Shown here one piece after another: positions 18,516 to 26,628 of a DNA stretch of 64,000 bases. How positions within the stretch are numbered: position 1 is the first letter of the stretch; the number at the start of each line of letters is the position of its first letter. Position numbers and translations under genes: made by a program. This DNA is from Burkholderiales bacterium (GTDB lineage: Bacteria; Pseudomonadota; Gammaproteobacteria; Burkholderiales; Burkholderiaceae_D). Where the stretch lies: positions 1-64,000 of the forward strand of contig CANGAW010000004.1 of NCBI GenBank assembly GCA_947451925.1, read 5' to 3'. The notes below the pieces were generated by a model. The model worked only from the letters and a program-made list of their open reading frames with translations, was not told the origin of the DNA and did not search any database.

Positions 18516-19770
18516 GATGAGCCATAGGAACGGATAAGAAAATGCGCGTACCCTTACCGGGCGCGCCTTGAATGGATAGGGTGCCGCCAATACGCGAAGC
18601 ACGCTCGTGCATGCCAATCAAGCCAAAGCCGTCATGGCGCGCATTAAAATCAAAACCAGAACCGTCATCATTGATGGTTAAGAGCAGCGTATCGGGCTCG
18701 AACACCAGCTCAATCATGACAGCGCGGGCTTTGGCGTGTTTGAGAATATTGGTAGTGGACTCTTGCGCGATGCGCAAAATCTCGGTGCGGATATCCGGTG
18801 GCAGCAAACGCGATTCGCCAACACAAGCATAGCGAGCCTGCACGGCGCCGGTTTCTTCCAGCGTACGCACCAGTGCTTCAAGCTCGGCGCCGATTCCCGG
18901 ATAAGCCGACGTCGGACGCAAGGCACGCACGGAATTGCGCGCCTCTTCCAGACCGGCCTGTGCCAACTCGCGCGCATGTTCGATATGGGTGATGGCCAGC
19001 TCGGCATCATTTTTTTTCAGGGCGCGGCTCGACGCTTCGAGATTGACCACAACACCGGTAAAACCTTGCGCTAAGGTGTCGTGAATGTCGCGCGCAATCC
19101 GGTTACGCTCTTCTAGTACCGCAGTCTGTCTGGCTTTTTCTGACAGCCTGGCCATCTGCATGGCCAGCGTGGCCTGACTGGCCAGTGCGTCAGCAACACG
19201 AATCTGACTTTGCATTTGATTGTGATCGATACGGGTGCTGCGAATACAGATCCAGCCCACGGTTTCCTGACCCAGGATCATCGGCACGGTCAGCAGGGTT
19301 TTAACACCAAGCGACATGATGTAGGCACGGTTTTGCTCGGGCATGCCCGAGACTTCATAACAAAGCAAGTAGGTTTCAGCCCGCTGCCCGGGAAAGGTCG
19401 ACAGCGGCAAGCCGCCAATCGGTGGCGGCATCAACACCGCCGGATGGTGCGACTCACGGGCGGGGATGATTTTATTATCCAGGTATTCCAGATGCAGCCG
19501 CACCGTGCCACTGGCCTGATCGGGGAACCAGAGCGTGCCGCCAATGCCTTCGAGCTGATCGACGGTGGCTTTAAGAATGTGCCCCAGAAAAGTGTCGAGA
19601 TGCGATTCGGTTGCCAGAAAATCCAGCGATTGAATCAGCATCGCGGATTGATCGCGAGCGAGTTTTTCGGCTAACTGACGTTGCTCGACTTCAGAGAGAA
19701 GCGCGATATTTTCCTGCTCGAGTCGCCACAATTTCTCTTGCATCGACATCGTTTCGTCTTTGAGCACCAC
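18508..19770 (-). CDS. GAF-containing histidine kinase, NarX/LiaS type
   Basis: A 420-residue soluble kinase with no membrane helix. An N-terminal coiled-coil segment is followed by a GAF domain (~50-200), then a HisKA_3 dimerisation domain with the phospho-acceptor His near residue 229 (RNRIARDIHDTLAQG) and an HATPase domain (NDDGSGFDFNARHDG, GFGLIGMHERA). A cytoplasmic ligand or redox cue seems likely. The GTG start at 19770 has GGGAG five bases upstream; ATGs at 19749 and 19743 are alternatives. Its stop overlaps the partner regulator gene. Confidence 0.88.
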   Translation of the reverse strand: MVLKDETMSMQEKLWRLEQENIALLSEVEQRQLAEKLARDQSAMLIQSLDFLATESHLDTFLGHILKATVDQLEGIGGTLWFPDQASGTVRLHLEYLDNKIIPARESHHPAVLMPPPIGGLPLSTFPGQRAETYLLCYEVSGMPEQNRAYIMSLGVKTLLTVPMILGQETVGWICIRSTRIDHNQMQSQIRVADALASQATLAMQMARLSEKARQTAVLEERNRIARDIHDTLAQGFTGVVVNLEASSRALKKNDAELAITHIEHARELAQAGLEEARNSVRALRPTSAYPGIGAELEALVRTLEETGAVQARYACVGESRLLPPDIRTEILRIAQESTTNILKHAKARAVMIELVFEPDTLLLTINDDGSGFDFNARHDGFGLIGMHERASRIGGTLSIQGAPGKGTRIFLSVPMAHHA

Positions 19771-19930
19771 AACTCCCGGGAGTTAATCAGAAAATGATTA
19801 TTCGTGGTCATGATGCATGAACAACATGCAATGCGTCTAGTGCGGTTTTTGTAGAAGGGCATTGACGGTATGGTTGGGGTCAGTTCAACGCCTGTTTGGA
19901 AAAAGTTCTCAGCAAGGTAAAATTGAATTT

Positions 19931-20221
19931 ATGAAGCCTTCTGATGCCCTCGCCAATAACAGAGCCGCCATCCGTGCGCTGGTGACTGATCACGGCATGT
20001 TGAACCCGCGCGTATTTGGCTCCGTGAGCAGGCATGAGGATACGGCCGCAAGCGACTTGGACATTTTGGTTGACCCACAACCCACCACGTCTCTACTTGA
20101 CGTTGCCAAACTTCAGCTTTGCCTAGAAAAAAAACTGGGCATCCATGTCGATGTGGTCACACCTAAAGCTTTACCAGAAAGCTTTCGTGATCAAATCCTT
20201 AAGAACGCGATTCCCATATGA
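19931..20221 (+). CDS. mntA: MntA-like nucleotidyltransferase antitoxin
   Basis: A 96-residue minimal nucleotidyltransferase. The GSx10DxD active-site motif is intact (GSVSRHEDTAASDLD) and a third Asp follows in GIHVDVV. In HEPN/MNT systems MntA silences the HepT ribonuclease by adding AMP units to the tyrosine of its RX4HXY motif. The ATG at 19931 fits the family length; the frame is open further upstream. The last four bases overlap the next gene as ATGA, typical for the pair. It appears functional while its partner carries a premature stop. Confidence 0.85.
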   Translation: MKPSDALANNRAAIRALVTDHGMLNPRVFGSVSRHEDTAASDLDILVDPQPTTSLLDVAKLQLCLEKKLGIHVDVVTPKALPESFRDQILKNAIPI

Positions 20222-20571
20222 CAGCACTAAATGAATTGCGCCTTAATGATTTTTTAGGACATATGATCCAGGCAATTCATCGCATTGAAGCTTACATTGA
20301 AGACCGCTCAGAAGTTTATTTCCTCAATACGCCGATGTTGCAAGATGCGGTCATTAGGAACATTGAAATTCTGGGCGAAGCTTCCAATAACATCATGAAG
20401 CGTTTTCCTGAATTTGCAGCTTCCCATCCTGAAGTCCCATGGGAAGCTATTTACTATATGCGCAACCGTACCATTCACGGCTATATTGCTATCGATTAGG
20501 AATTGGTCTGGACCGTGATTAATAAAGATCTTCCAGACCTGCAAAACCAACTGAAGGCTATTAAAGCCTGA
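20218..20571 (+). pseudogene. hepT: HepT-like HEPN toxin interrupted by one amber codon
   Basis: The reading frame encodes a HEPN-domain ribonuclease of the HepT family with the RX4HXY motif intact (RNRTIHGY). A TAG at 20497-20499 stops it after 93 residues. Beyond it the same frame continues with a normal family C-terminus (ELVWTVINKDLPDLQNQL, ending at TGA 20569-20571), so a single base change would restore a 117-residue protein. The stop removes only the last helix; whether the short form folds is unknown. Amber suppression would give full-length toxin. Confidence 0.8.
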
Positions 20572-21075
20572 TTACTTCAGGCAGTTTTTGCACTTTTTCC
20601 AATTATCCAAGTAGTGACAATCATTTTGTTGTCAAAGGCAGATGACATCGAGACGACAAGGAAATCGTCTACTGCTTGCAATTGGATTTCCGAATGGGAT
20701 CCAGAAAATCACAATGCAGATACCAACATCATTGATCGATATATCGAGAGCCAAAAAGAGATGCGCATTATCGCGATGCTTCCTTATTTTTTTGGGCACC
20801 GCGAAGAGATCCACTGAATCCTTTAGGACTTTCAAAATAAGCGCTATTTGGACTTAATCGCCCTCCTGGACTTTAGATCGACAATCCGCAATACACTAGC
20901 TCCGTCCTTAAGATATTGCCCTTACGCAGACCACAATACCAAATCAACCACATAACTACGGACAGAAATCGCATTGGACCGTGCAATACGTTCATTGTTG
21001 AAGTCACCCAAAGTCCGTTTTTCTAGGCGTTTCACTCGAAGTCTGCTCCCCACCCCACTTTTTGCCGATGCGCGC
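20572..21075. other. Intergenic stretch with no supported gene
   Basis: AT-rich DNA between hepT and the glycosyltransferase gene. Short overlapping frames on both strands (20614-20817 plus, 20632-20835 minus) lack ribosome-binding sites and recognisable motifs. A minus-strand stop-free segment near 20937-21050 (…LEKRTLGDFNNERIARSN…) may be a coding remnant but was not identified. Confidence 0.4.
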
Positions 21076-22227
21076 TCATTTTTTATTCGCATTAATTCGC
21101 ATTAATTCACCAAATAACACTTCCCACATTCCTGCGATTTTCTCTATCGAAAATCGTTCTCGGGCATTGATTGCTTTCACAGAGAATTGACGCCGCAATA
21201 CCTCATCACCCATCATTCTATTGAGCGCACTTGCCATCGCTGCCACATCACCATTTTCTACCAGCAATCCATCGACCTCATGACGAATGATATTTCGTGG
21301 ACCACAGTTGCAATCAAAGCTAAGCGCAGGAACACCATGCGCCAAGGCTTCTGCCAGCGTGTTACCAAACCCCTCAAAACGGGAACTCATTACATATAGG
21401 TCGGCTGCGTTGTACCAGTCGCCCACGTTACCCGTGCGACCGACAAGGATGATGCGTTCTGATAAGCCCGCTTGGCTAATCTGTGCAGCCAGTGCATGAC
21501 TTAGTGGCCCTTCGCCAACAATAACGAGATCCCAATCAGGATGCTGAAGCGCCACGCACGCAAAGGCGTCTATCAATAAGTCAAAACCTTTTTGCTCTAC
21601 CAATCGCCCTACCGTCAGTGCCATTTTCCGCTTTGGAAGCACAAAGGCTTTCGGCATTAATAGCGGCGCATTCCTGGACAATGGCCAAGGTGCAGCGTTT
21701 GGAATGACGACAACATTCTTGGCATTGGTATGTCGCTGCAGCCAATCACGGCTCTCGGCAGTGAGCGCGGTGACGGCTGCCAAATGACTATATAAGGTGC
21801 GACGCAAGCCTGTCCACATCCAGCTCAGTGGCACTTGTGGCGGATAAATGTGCTCCGAACCGAGAGCGATAACGGCTGGCAAACCGATGGCGGCAATAGC
21901 CAGCACAATATTGGCTTCGTCCATCATCGCTAACGCTATGTTCGGCTTGGCTTTGCGCAAAACCCGGTGCAAGCTTAAAACTCGGCGCAGATTATTAAAA
22001 ATACCGATCAAGAAATTGTCACTCACTCGCAGTAAATCGAGGCAAACACGCTCAACCGTGGGCGCTAATTCGTAAAAATCGTTGGACCCATCCGATAAAG
22101 TTACCACCGTGACTTGCCAGCCTTTGTTAGCCCAATAGTTGGCCAAATTAGCAGCCACACGCTCTGCCCCGCCTGAGGTCAGGGCGGAAATGAAGATAAG
22201 AAGTTGAAGTGGCACTTTGGCAGTCAT
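21076..22227 (-). CDS. GT4-family glycosyltransferase
   Basis: A 383-residue retaining glycosyltransferase with two Rossmann-like domains (GT-B). The N-terminal domain has the donor/acceptor loop motif TSGGAERVAANLA; the C-terminal domain has VGRLVEQKGFDLLIDAF, IVGEGPL and the EX7E-like motif FEGFGNTLAEALAHGVP that binds the nucleotide-sugar. It probably adds a sugar to a lipid-linked glycan at the inner face of the membrane. It is the last gene of a three-gene block with an FkbM methyltransferase (1-base overlap) and a flippase. The sugar specificity cannot be read from sequence. Confidence 0.88.
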   Translation of the reverse strand: MTAKVPLQLLIFISALTSGGAERVAANLANYWANKGWQVTVVTLSDGSNDFYELAPTVERVCLDLLRVSDNFLIGIFNNLRRVLSLHRVLRKAKPNIALAMMDEANIVLAIAAIGLPAVIALGSEHIYPPQVPLSWMWTGLRRTLYSHLAAVTALTAESRDWLQRHTNAKNVVVIPNAAPWPLSRNAPLLMPKAFVLPKRKMALTVGRLVEQKGFDLLIDAFACVALQHPDWDLVIVGEGPLSHALAAQISQAGLSERIILVGRTGNVGDWYNAADLYVMSSRFEGFGNTLAEALAHGVPALSFDCNCGPRNIIRHEVDGLLVENGDVAAMASALNRMMGDEVLRRQFSVKAINARERFSIEKIAGMWEVLFGELMRINANKK

Positions 22228-23108
22228 CAGGTTATGTTCACCGGATAGGCCACGATATTTTGAAAATCTCCCAATTGCGCAGGTGTGATGACTTCCGTTT
22301 TACCGCCATCGCAGATTTTTTCGATGCGATAGCCATGTCCAACAATCCACTGCGCAAACGCTTGCGGTTCGTAACCGGCAGCCTGACAGGTTTCTCGTCC
22401 AATTTCTAAAATCAAAATTGGCCGATATTTGACTAAGGTATTTATAGCGCCGCGAAGCGCGATCCATTCAGCGCCTTCGATATCGAACTTCATGATATCG
22501 ACGCGCGCAATCTTGATTTCCATAAGTACATCGTCAAGCCGGCGCACTGCCACAACTTCACGTGCCGTGTCCCTTGAAACTGATGCAAACAAGGTGGGCA
22601 GACCTTCGTGGCGCGTCCCGTCGGAATAGATCGCTTCCTGATCGTAAATGGGCAACTCGCCATCGACGTCGCCCAAGGCTAATGGCATTACCTGAACTTG
22701 CTTGAAATTATTGAGCGCAATATTTGCCAGCAAACGTTGCTGGTACTGAGCAACTGGTTCAAACGCAATGACTTTTCCGAGCCTGGCAATACGAGCGGCG
22801 GCAATCGAAAATTCACCATGGTTGGCACCTGCATCAACAAATATGCTGTCTTCTTTTAACAATAACTCCAGCAGGGTAAGTTGATCACCGGAATAACTAC
22901 CCCGAAAAAATATCTGCCCACCCATGTGCTCGCGCAGGTAACAATTAAACTTGGCTCCTCCCCGGAAATCATCAATTTGCAAAGCTGTAGCGGGAGCATT
23001 TTGAACCGCATAACGACGCACCATTTCACACAAACGGCCAAAACCGATACCCTTTATTCGATAAGCTGGCTTAGTAAGCTGACGAAAAAAATAATACATC
23101 TCACGCAT
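22227..23108 (-). CDS. FkbM-family methyltransferase
   Basis: A 293-residue SAM-dependent methyltransferase. The SAM loop is DAGANHGEFSIAAAR followed by VIAFEP; the later motif VDIMKFDIEGAEWIALRG is diagnostic of FkbM. Such enzymes O-methylate sugars of glycans and natural products, and its place between a glycosyltransferase and a flippase gene suggests capping or decorating a surface oligosaccharide. The ATG at 23108 overlaps the flippase stop by 8 bases; the longer frame to 23135 lies wholly within that gene. Confidence 0.87.
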   Translation of the reverse strand: MREMYYFFRQLTKPAYRIKGIGFGRLCEMVRRYAVQNAPATALQIDDFRGGAKFNCYLREHMGGQIFFRGSYSGDQLTLLELLLKEDSIFVDAGANHGEFSIAAARIARLGKVIAFEPVAQYQQRLLANIALNNFKQVQVMPLALGDVDGELPIYDQEAIYSDGTRHEGLPTLFASVSRDTAREVVAVRRLDDVLMEIKIARVDIMKFDIEGAEWIALRGAINTLVKYRPILILEIGRETCQAAGYEPQAFAQWIVGHGYRIEKICDGGKTEVITPAQLGDFQNIVAYPVNIT

Positions 23109-24444
23109 TGCGGGACCTTTTGAAAGAATAAACAAGCAGCATCGCCATCGATGCGAAGTACATCAATGAGGTTGACAATGCGATAGCCCGAATCCCCAAA
23201 ACAGGTGTTAACAAGACAATGGCAAGCACCTTGACGGAAAAATTTGAGATCGCCACCCACTGAATGGCAGCGTATTTTTTTTGTGCTGAAAGCAATGAAA
23301 TAAAAATGATGCCCGAAAAATAAAAGGGCAATTGAAGTACCAAATAACGCATCAGTTCAGCAACTATCAAGGTATCTTCAGATTTGAAAGCACCTCGTTG
23401 AAACAGCAACTCAACGATCCAAGGTGCGAAGCACCATGCAAGCCCCATCACCACCAGGCCAAATACGAACATTAATTTGGCCCAATAACTGGTTAATGCT
23501 CTGACTTCACTCTCTTTGCCTTGCCCCGCCAATTCTGAAAAAATCGGCATTGTGGATCGGCTGATTGCCATAGCACCCAATGACAAAATTAAACCGACGA
23601 TGCGGTTGGCGTAACTCAGTGTAGATATCGCACCTACGCCAAGGTGAGCGGCAAAAAACTGGTCGATGACGCCCGTAACGCTCATCAAGGTCTGTCCGGC
23701 AGCAATGATGCTAAAGCTGCGCAGGAAGCCTTTCCAGGCTGGAGATTGAAATGCCAAAGTCGGGAGCGGTAAGTCTCCCGAGCGCTGTAGTGACCAACCC
23801 AGGCCCGCCAGTTGAAGCGCAAAGCCGGCCACACTGCCCCAAATAAGCGAATCAAGCAGTCCGCCGGGGGGCATGAGCAGTGCAGCCAGGATAGCCAAAG
23901 CAGGTAAAGCTTCCAGCAAGGTGTTACGGTAATGACCATTGGCCATCAACGAAACAGAAAACAGACTGATGACCACGCCCATAGGCAAAAGCAGACTTAA
24001 AGGGCCGGACATTGCCAGTGCCTGGACCAGTGCCGCCCCAGAAAACCCTGCCATGCCCGTGTTGAGCAAGACAGGCAGAATCACATAAACCAAGCCACCC
24101 AGCCCAAGTCCTGCCGCAAGGGTGAGTCCAAGCAATTCACGTCTAAAGCGAGGCATATCGCCAGGGTTCTCATTACGAACCCTGGCGATCAAAGGTAGCA
24201 ACAACACGCTCAACACGCTAAAGAAGATGGAAACAGGCAGGCCAATGAGGTTAACGACAAACACATAGGCATCGACGGATTCACTAACGCCAAAGCGCCA
24301 GGCAATTGCCATTTCCTTGGCTGCACCAGCAAGCCTGCCGATGAGCACAAAGAACGCAATCCACAAAAATCCGACAGCAATGCGGCGGTGGTTAGATTCT
24401 GAGTTGCTTAGATGACGACGAATCCGGTTACAAATTATTGACAT
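23101..24444 (-). CDS. MurJ/MviN-like lipid-linked oligosaccharide flippase
   Basis: A 447-residue membrane protein with about 13-14 hydrophobic helices of the MOP superfamily. GRLAGAAKEMAIAWRFG near the N-terminus and LLFQRGAF in the second half are typical of MviN/MurJ-type proteins. The company of a glycosyltransferase and methyltransferase points to export of a surface glycan, not housekeeping lipid II transport, although the latter cannot be excluded. It is the first gene of the block; all three genes overlap, so they are one operon. Confidence 0.82.
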   Translation of the reverse strand: MSIICNRIRRHLSNSESNHRRIAVGFLWIAFFVLIGRLAGAAKEMAIAWRFGVSESVDAYVFVVNLIGLPVSIFFSVLSVLLLPLIARVRNENPGDMPRFRRELLGLTLAAGLGLGGLVYVILPVLLNTGMAGFSGAALVQALAMSGPLSLLLPMGVVISLFSVSLMANGHYRNTLLEALPALAILAALLMPPGGLLDSLIWGSVAGFALQLAGLGWSLQRSGDLPLPTLAFQSPAWKGFLRSFSIIAAGQTLMSVTGVIDQFFAAHLGVGAISTLSYANRIVGLILSLGAMAISRSTMPIFSELAGQGKESEVRALTSYWAKLMFVFGLVVMGLAWCFAPWIVELLFQRGAFKSEDTLIVAELMRYLVLQLPFYFSGIIFISLLSAQKKYAAIQWVAISNFSVKVLAIVLLTPVLGIRAIALSTSLMYFASMAMLLVYSFKRSRNA

Positions 24445-24544
24445 ACCACTCCGCGATTGCTGTTGGTTATAAAAGGTATGCTTGCCTTAAGCTTGAATAC
24501 ATCAAGATCTTTGACTAAACGAGCGTTGTAAAACGCAATGATCT

Positions 24545-25033
24545 TCAGATCCGGCTCAAAGATCGCTCGACGGCCTTGGACTTAATGCGCTTCATGATTC
24601 CCTGAATGCGGGACACACGAAGATTGTTCGAACCGATCTTCATGATCAGTCGATAGATACTGAACACAGTGGGTTTCTTACAAATGATTACATCAGCAGT
24701 GAAGTCCTTGCGATTGATGTTTGCCTCAACAATCGCGTAGTTGAGGTTTTGTGGCATATCCCGGTAATTGTAAAGAAGTTGTTTTCTATCTTTCGGAAGA
24801 CAATAATCATCGTAATAAGTGCTGGGCTAGTTGTGGTGCCTGCCAATGCGCAGATCCATGCAAACGTCGTCGTTGATTTGACGCGTTTCCGATACATATG
24901 TAGCGGCGTAGATATATAGTTCCTTAATATATATGCCACTAGCGTAGAGATAAGTATTTGGAACCAGTTTGATGGCTTCAGCCTTGGTGCTATCGACAAA
25001 GAGCGTGGAGATAGCCTGATGAATAGCACCTTA
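24545..25033 (-). pseudogene. Broken coding remnant of unknown family
   Basis: One minus-strand frame is coherent from ~25033 to the TGA at 24545: it starts mid-protein (AISTLFVDSTKAEAIKLVPN), meets a TAG at 24827-24829, and resumes in the same frame ([20 protein letters not shown] ... [14 protein letters not shown]). There is no start codon. Composition is AT-rich. The C-terminal half looks like a glycan- or transport-associated enzyme only by context; I do not recognise it. It probably was a further gene of the neighbouring glycan block. Confidence 0.45.
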
Positions 25034-25292
25034 ATGAAGGAGAATTAACCGAACTTTTAGTCAAGCACCACCAACTTCAAGATGGGCTGCAGGGATTACT
25101 GGTTGAATTTCAAATTGGGATTGGCACCTTCGGCCCACCCCGGCTAACGCAATGCCTTGAGCAACAGTCGGACTCTCTAAGATCGGATTAATTCAGGTAA
25201 GCGGCGTGGGAAACACGACTGTTGATGCCGTTAAAATCAACCCGCCGCAAAAGCCTGCCAAGAAAAAATCAATCAAGACAGCGAAGCCTTAA
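25027..25292 (+). pseudogene. Possible frameshifted coding remnant
   Basis: Two adjoining frames look protein-like. From 25027 to the TAA at 25189 the frame reads NEGELTELLVKHHQLQDGLQ... ending LTQCLEQQSDSLRSD; the next frame continues SKIGLIQVSGVGNTTVDAV and ends in a Lys/Ala/Pro-rich tail (PAKKKSIKTAKP) at 25292. Neither has a start codon with a ribosome-binding site. The pattern fits a gene fragment with one frameshift; family unknown. Confidence 0.35.
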
Positions 25293-25359
25293 TAAGTATC
25301 GCTATTTTCAACATAACAGCTTTGAACAGCGTGAAAAAGGCTGCGACATAACACCTGAT

Positions 25360-25487
25360 TCACGCTGCCAAATAATCAAAAACCTGATTACCTGCCCGTG
25401 AATTGATTGGTACATTAAACGACAGAATGATTCTGTCCTTGTCGCCTTCGTAAGTCATTGCCTCGAGCTGCAGATCAAGCAGACAAA
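25360..25487 (-). pseudogene. Duplicated 3' fragment of the 2OG-Fe(II) oxygenase gene
   Basis: About 128 bases closely match the 3' end of the oxygenase gene at 26629-26756. The translated end is YEGDKDRIILSFNVPIN..AGNQVFDYLAA versus YEGDKDRVIVSFNVQIN..TGNQVFDYSAA in the intact gene. Both are on the minus strand and end at the same codon position. Upstream of the match the frame stops, so only the last ~40 codons exist. It is a partial gene duplication or the remnant of a second paralogue. Confidence 0.75.
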
Positions 25488-25611
25488 TTCACTTGGAATA
25501 CTCTCCAAGCCTGAAATTTAAATTCCTCCACCCCAGTGGAAAGCGAAGTTTTGGACAATCTGCGTCGCTTGTACTAACTTTAAGTCTGACAACGATCTTC
25601 AGGAGACTACG

Positions 25612-25917
25612 ATGTCCACCGCATCCGCATCTGCGCGTTCCGCACGTCTTGGATCACGCGCAACACCCGAGCAAGAGACTGTTCTTCGCCGTGCTGCCTT
25701 GGTGATGCACAAATCGCTGACCGATTTCATTCTCGACGCCGCTTACCAAGCAGCTGAGCAGACCTTGCTCGATCATGTCACCGGCACTTGTAAATTGACA
25801 CAGGCCGGCAATTAGAAATTGATACACCTCGCACCAGAGATGCTAGACCGCCCAGGATCTGACAACCCAGGCTTGGCTGATCTATTTTCCCAGCGTCCAG
25901 TTTGGGTTAACAAATGA
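25612..25917 (+). pseudogene. TacA-like (DUF1778) antitoxin, disrupted by an insertion scar
   Basis: The N-terminal half is a normal DUF1778 ribbon-helix-helix antitoxin (RATPEQETVLRRAALVMHKS, SLTDFILDAAYQAAEQTLLD). From 25776 the sequence departs from the family and a TAG at 25813-25815 ends the protein at 67 residues. After the scar the same frame resumes with the usual toxin-binding C-terminus (MLDRPGSDNPGLADLF..., ending TGA 25915-25917). The toxin-neutralising part is therefore cut off while the DNA-binding part may still be made. The downstream toxin frame begins at 25914, overlapping by four bases. Confidence 0.75.
25776..25828. mobile_element. IS21-type insertion-sequence end left in tacA
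   Basis: A foreign ~50-base segment starts TGTCACCGG and contains two direct repeats, CCGGCACTTGTAAATTGAC at 25781-25799 and CCGGCAATTAGAAATTGAT at 25805-25823, matching at about 15 of 19 bases. Repeated AAATTGA-type boxes at an end are a hallmark of IS21-family termini. No istA or istB gene is present, so this is a solo end left by deletion. Confidence 0.5.
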
Positions 25918-26415
25918 GTCTATCGGCACCACAGCCGCTGGATGCATCGCACCGACTGGAAGAATTTGACTGCGGAAAACCGGCACTCACCGATTGGCTG
26001 CTGCGTTATGCGCGTCAAGTCCAGAGCAGTGGTTCCGCAAGAACCTTTGTTGTCTGCGACGAGGAGCGAGTTGCAGGGTACTTCAGGCTGACCGTTGGTC
26101 AAATCGATACGCTGGAGGGACCCGAGCGGATGCGTCGCGGTATGGGGCAGTAACTTATCCCGCTGGTCATTCTGGCCAGGTTTGCTATTGATCTCGCGTA
26201 CCAAAGGCGGTGGGGTGGGTTTCAGCCTGCTTCAAGACGCTATCAGTCGCCCAGTAGACATTGCCGAACGGGCGGGTCTTCTGGCATTGCTAACGCATCT
26301 CATCGATACTGAAGCTGATGCGTTTTATAGACGATTCGGTTTTGAGCCAACGCCTGCGCACGAACAGCAACTGATTCTGCTGCTTAAGGACGCGCGACGT
26401 TTTGTCATAGCGTGA
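25914..26415 (+). pseudogene. TacT-like GNAT acetyltransferase toxin, nonsense plus frameshift
   Basis: The frame begins as a TacT toxin (PLDASHRLEEFDCGKPALTDWL, TFVVCDEERVAGYFRLTVGQ). It stops at a TAA at 26151-26153 where relatives have Tyr in MGQYPIP. The same frame continues IPLVILARFAIDLAYQ, then a frameshift near 26210 is needed to reach the C-terminal part (SLLQDAISRPVDIAERAG, FYRRFGFEPTPAHEQQL) ending at 26415. The acetyl-CoA-binding region is destroyed, so the toxin that would acetylate aminoacyl-tRNA is dead. Confidence 0.82.
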
Positions 26416-26531
26416 TGACTACGCAGCAAGTAGCAGCAAATTGGTAAGTCATGGATTGGCACTACTGTGCCTTAATATTTTTATATGGATGACTTTAGAC
26501 TAGGCTTGATTCTTAATGTCATTTTTTAATG

Positions 26532-26606
26532 TTTACCAGCGAGATTTTTTCGGGATCAAAACGAAAGACGCTGGGTCCCGATTTTCATCGGGAGCGTAGT
26601 GGGGAA
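26532..26606. repeat. Dispersed hairpin repeat, copy inverted relative to 10256-10326
   Basis: AGCGAGATTTTTTCGGG, then GAAAGACGCTGGGTCCCG, the loop ATTTTCA, and TCGGGAGCGTAGTGGGG. The whole ~70 bases match the reverse complement of 10256-10326 with few changes. The core stem is GTCCCGAT/ATCGGGA. It lies just beyond the end of the cox operon, where it could help stop transcription, but lacks a clean T-run on that strand. Confidence 0.75.
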
Positions 26607-26628
26607 TTTGGCGTGTGTTCAATCTCTA

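Noticed and set aside
20614..20835. Opposing ~67-codon frames downstream of hepT
   Set aside because: Neither has a start signal or family resemblance; both occupy the same bases.
20937..21075. Minus-strand stop-free segment reading LEKRTLGDFNNERIARSN
   Set aside because: Looks somewhat protein-like but has no start in frame and no recognised homologue; a 15-codon ATGA-overlapping frame after the glycosyltransferase gene stops quickly.
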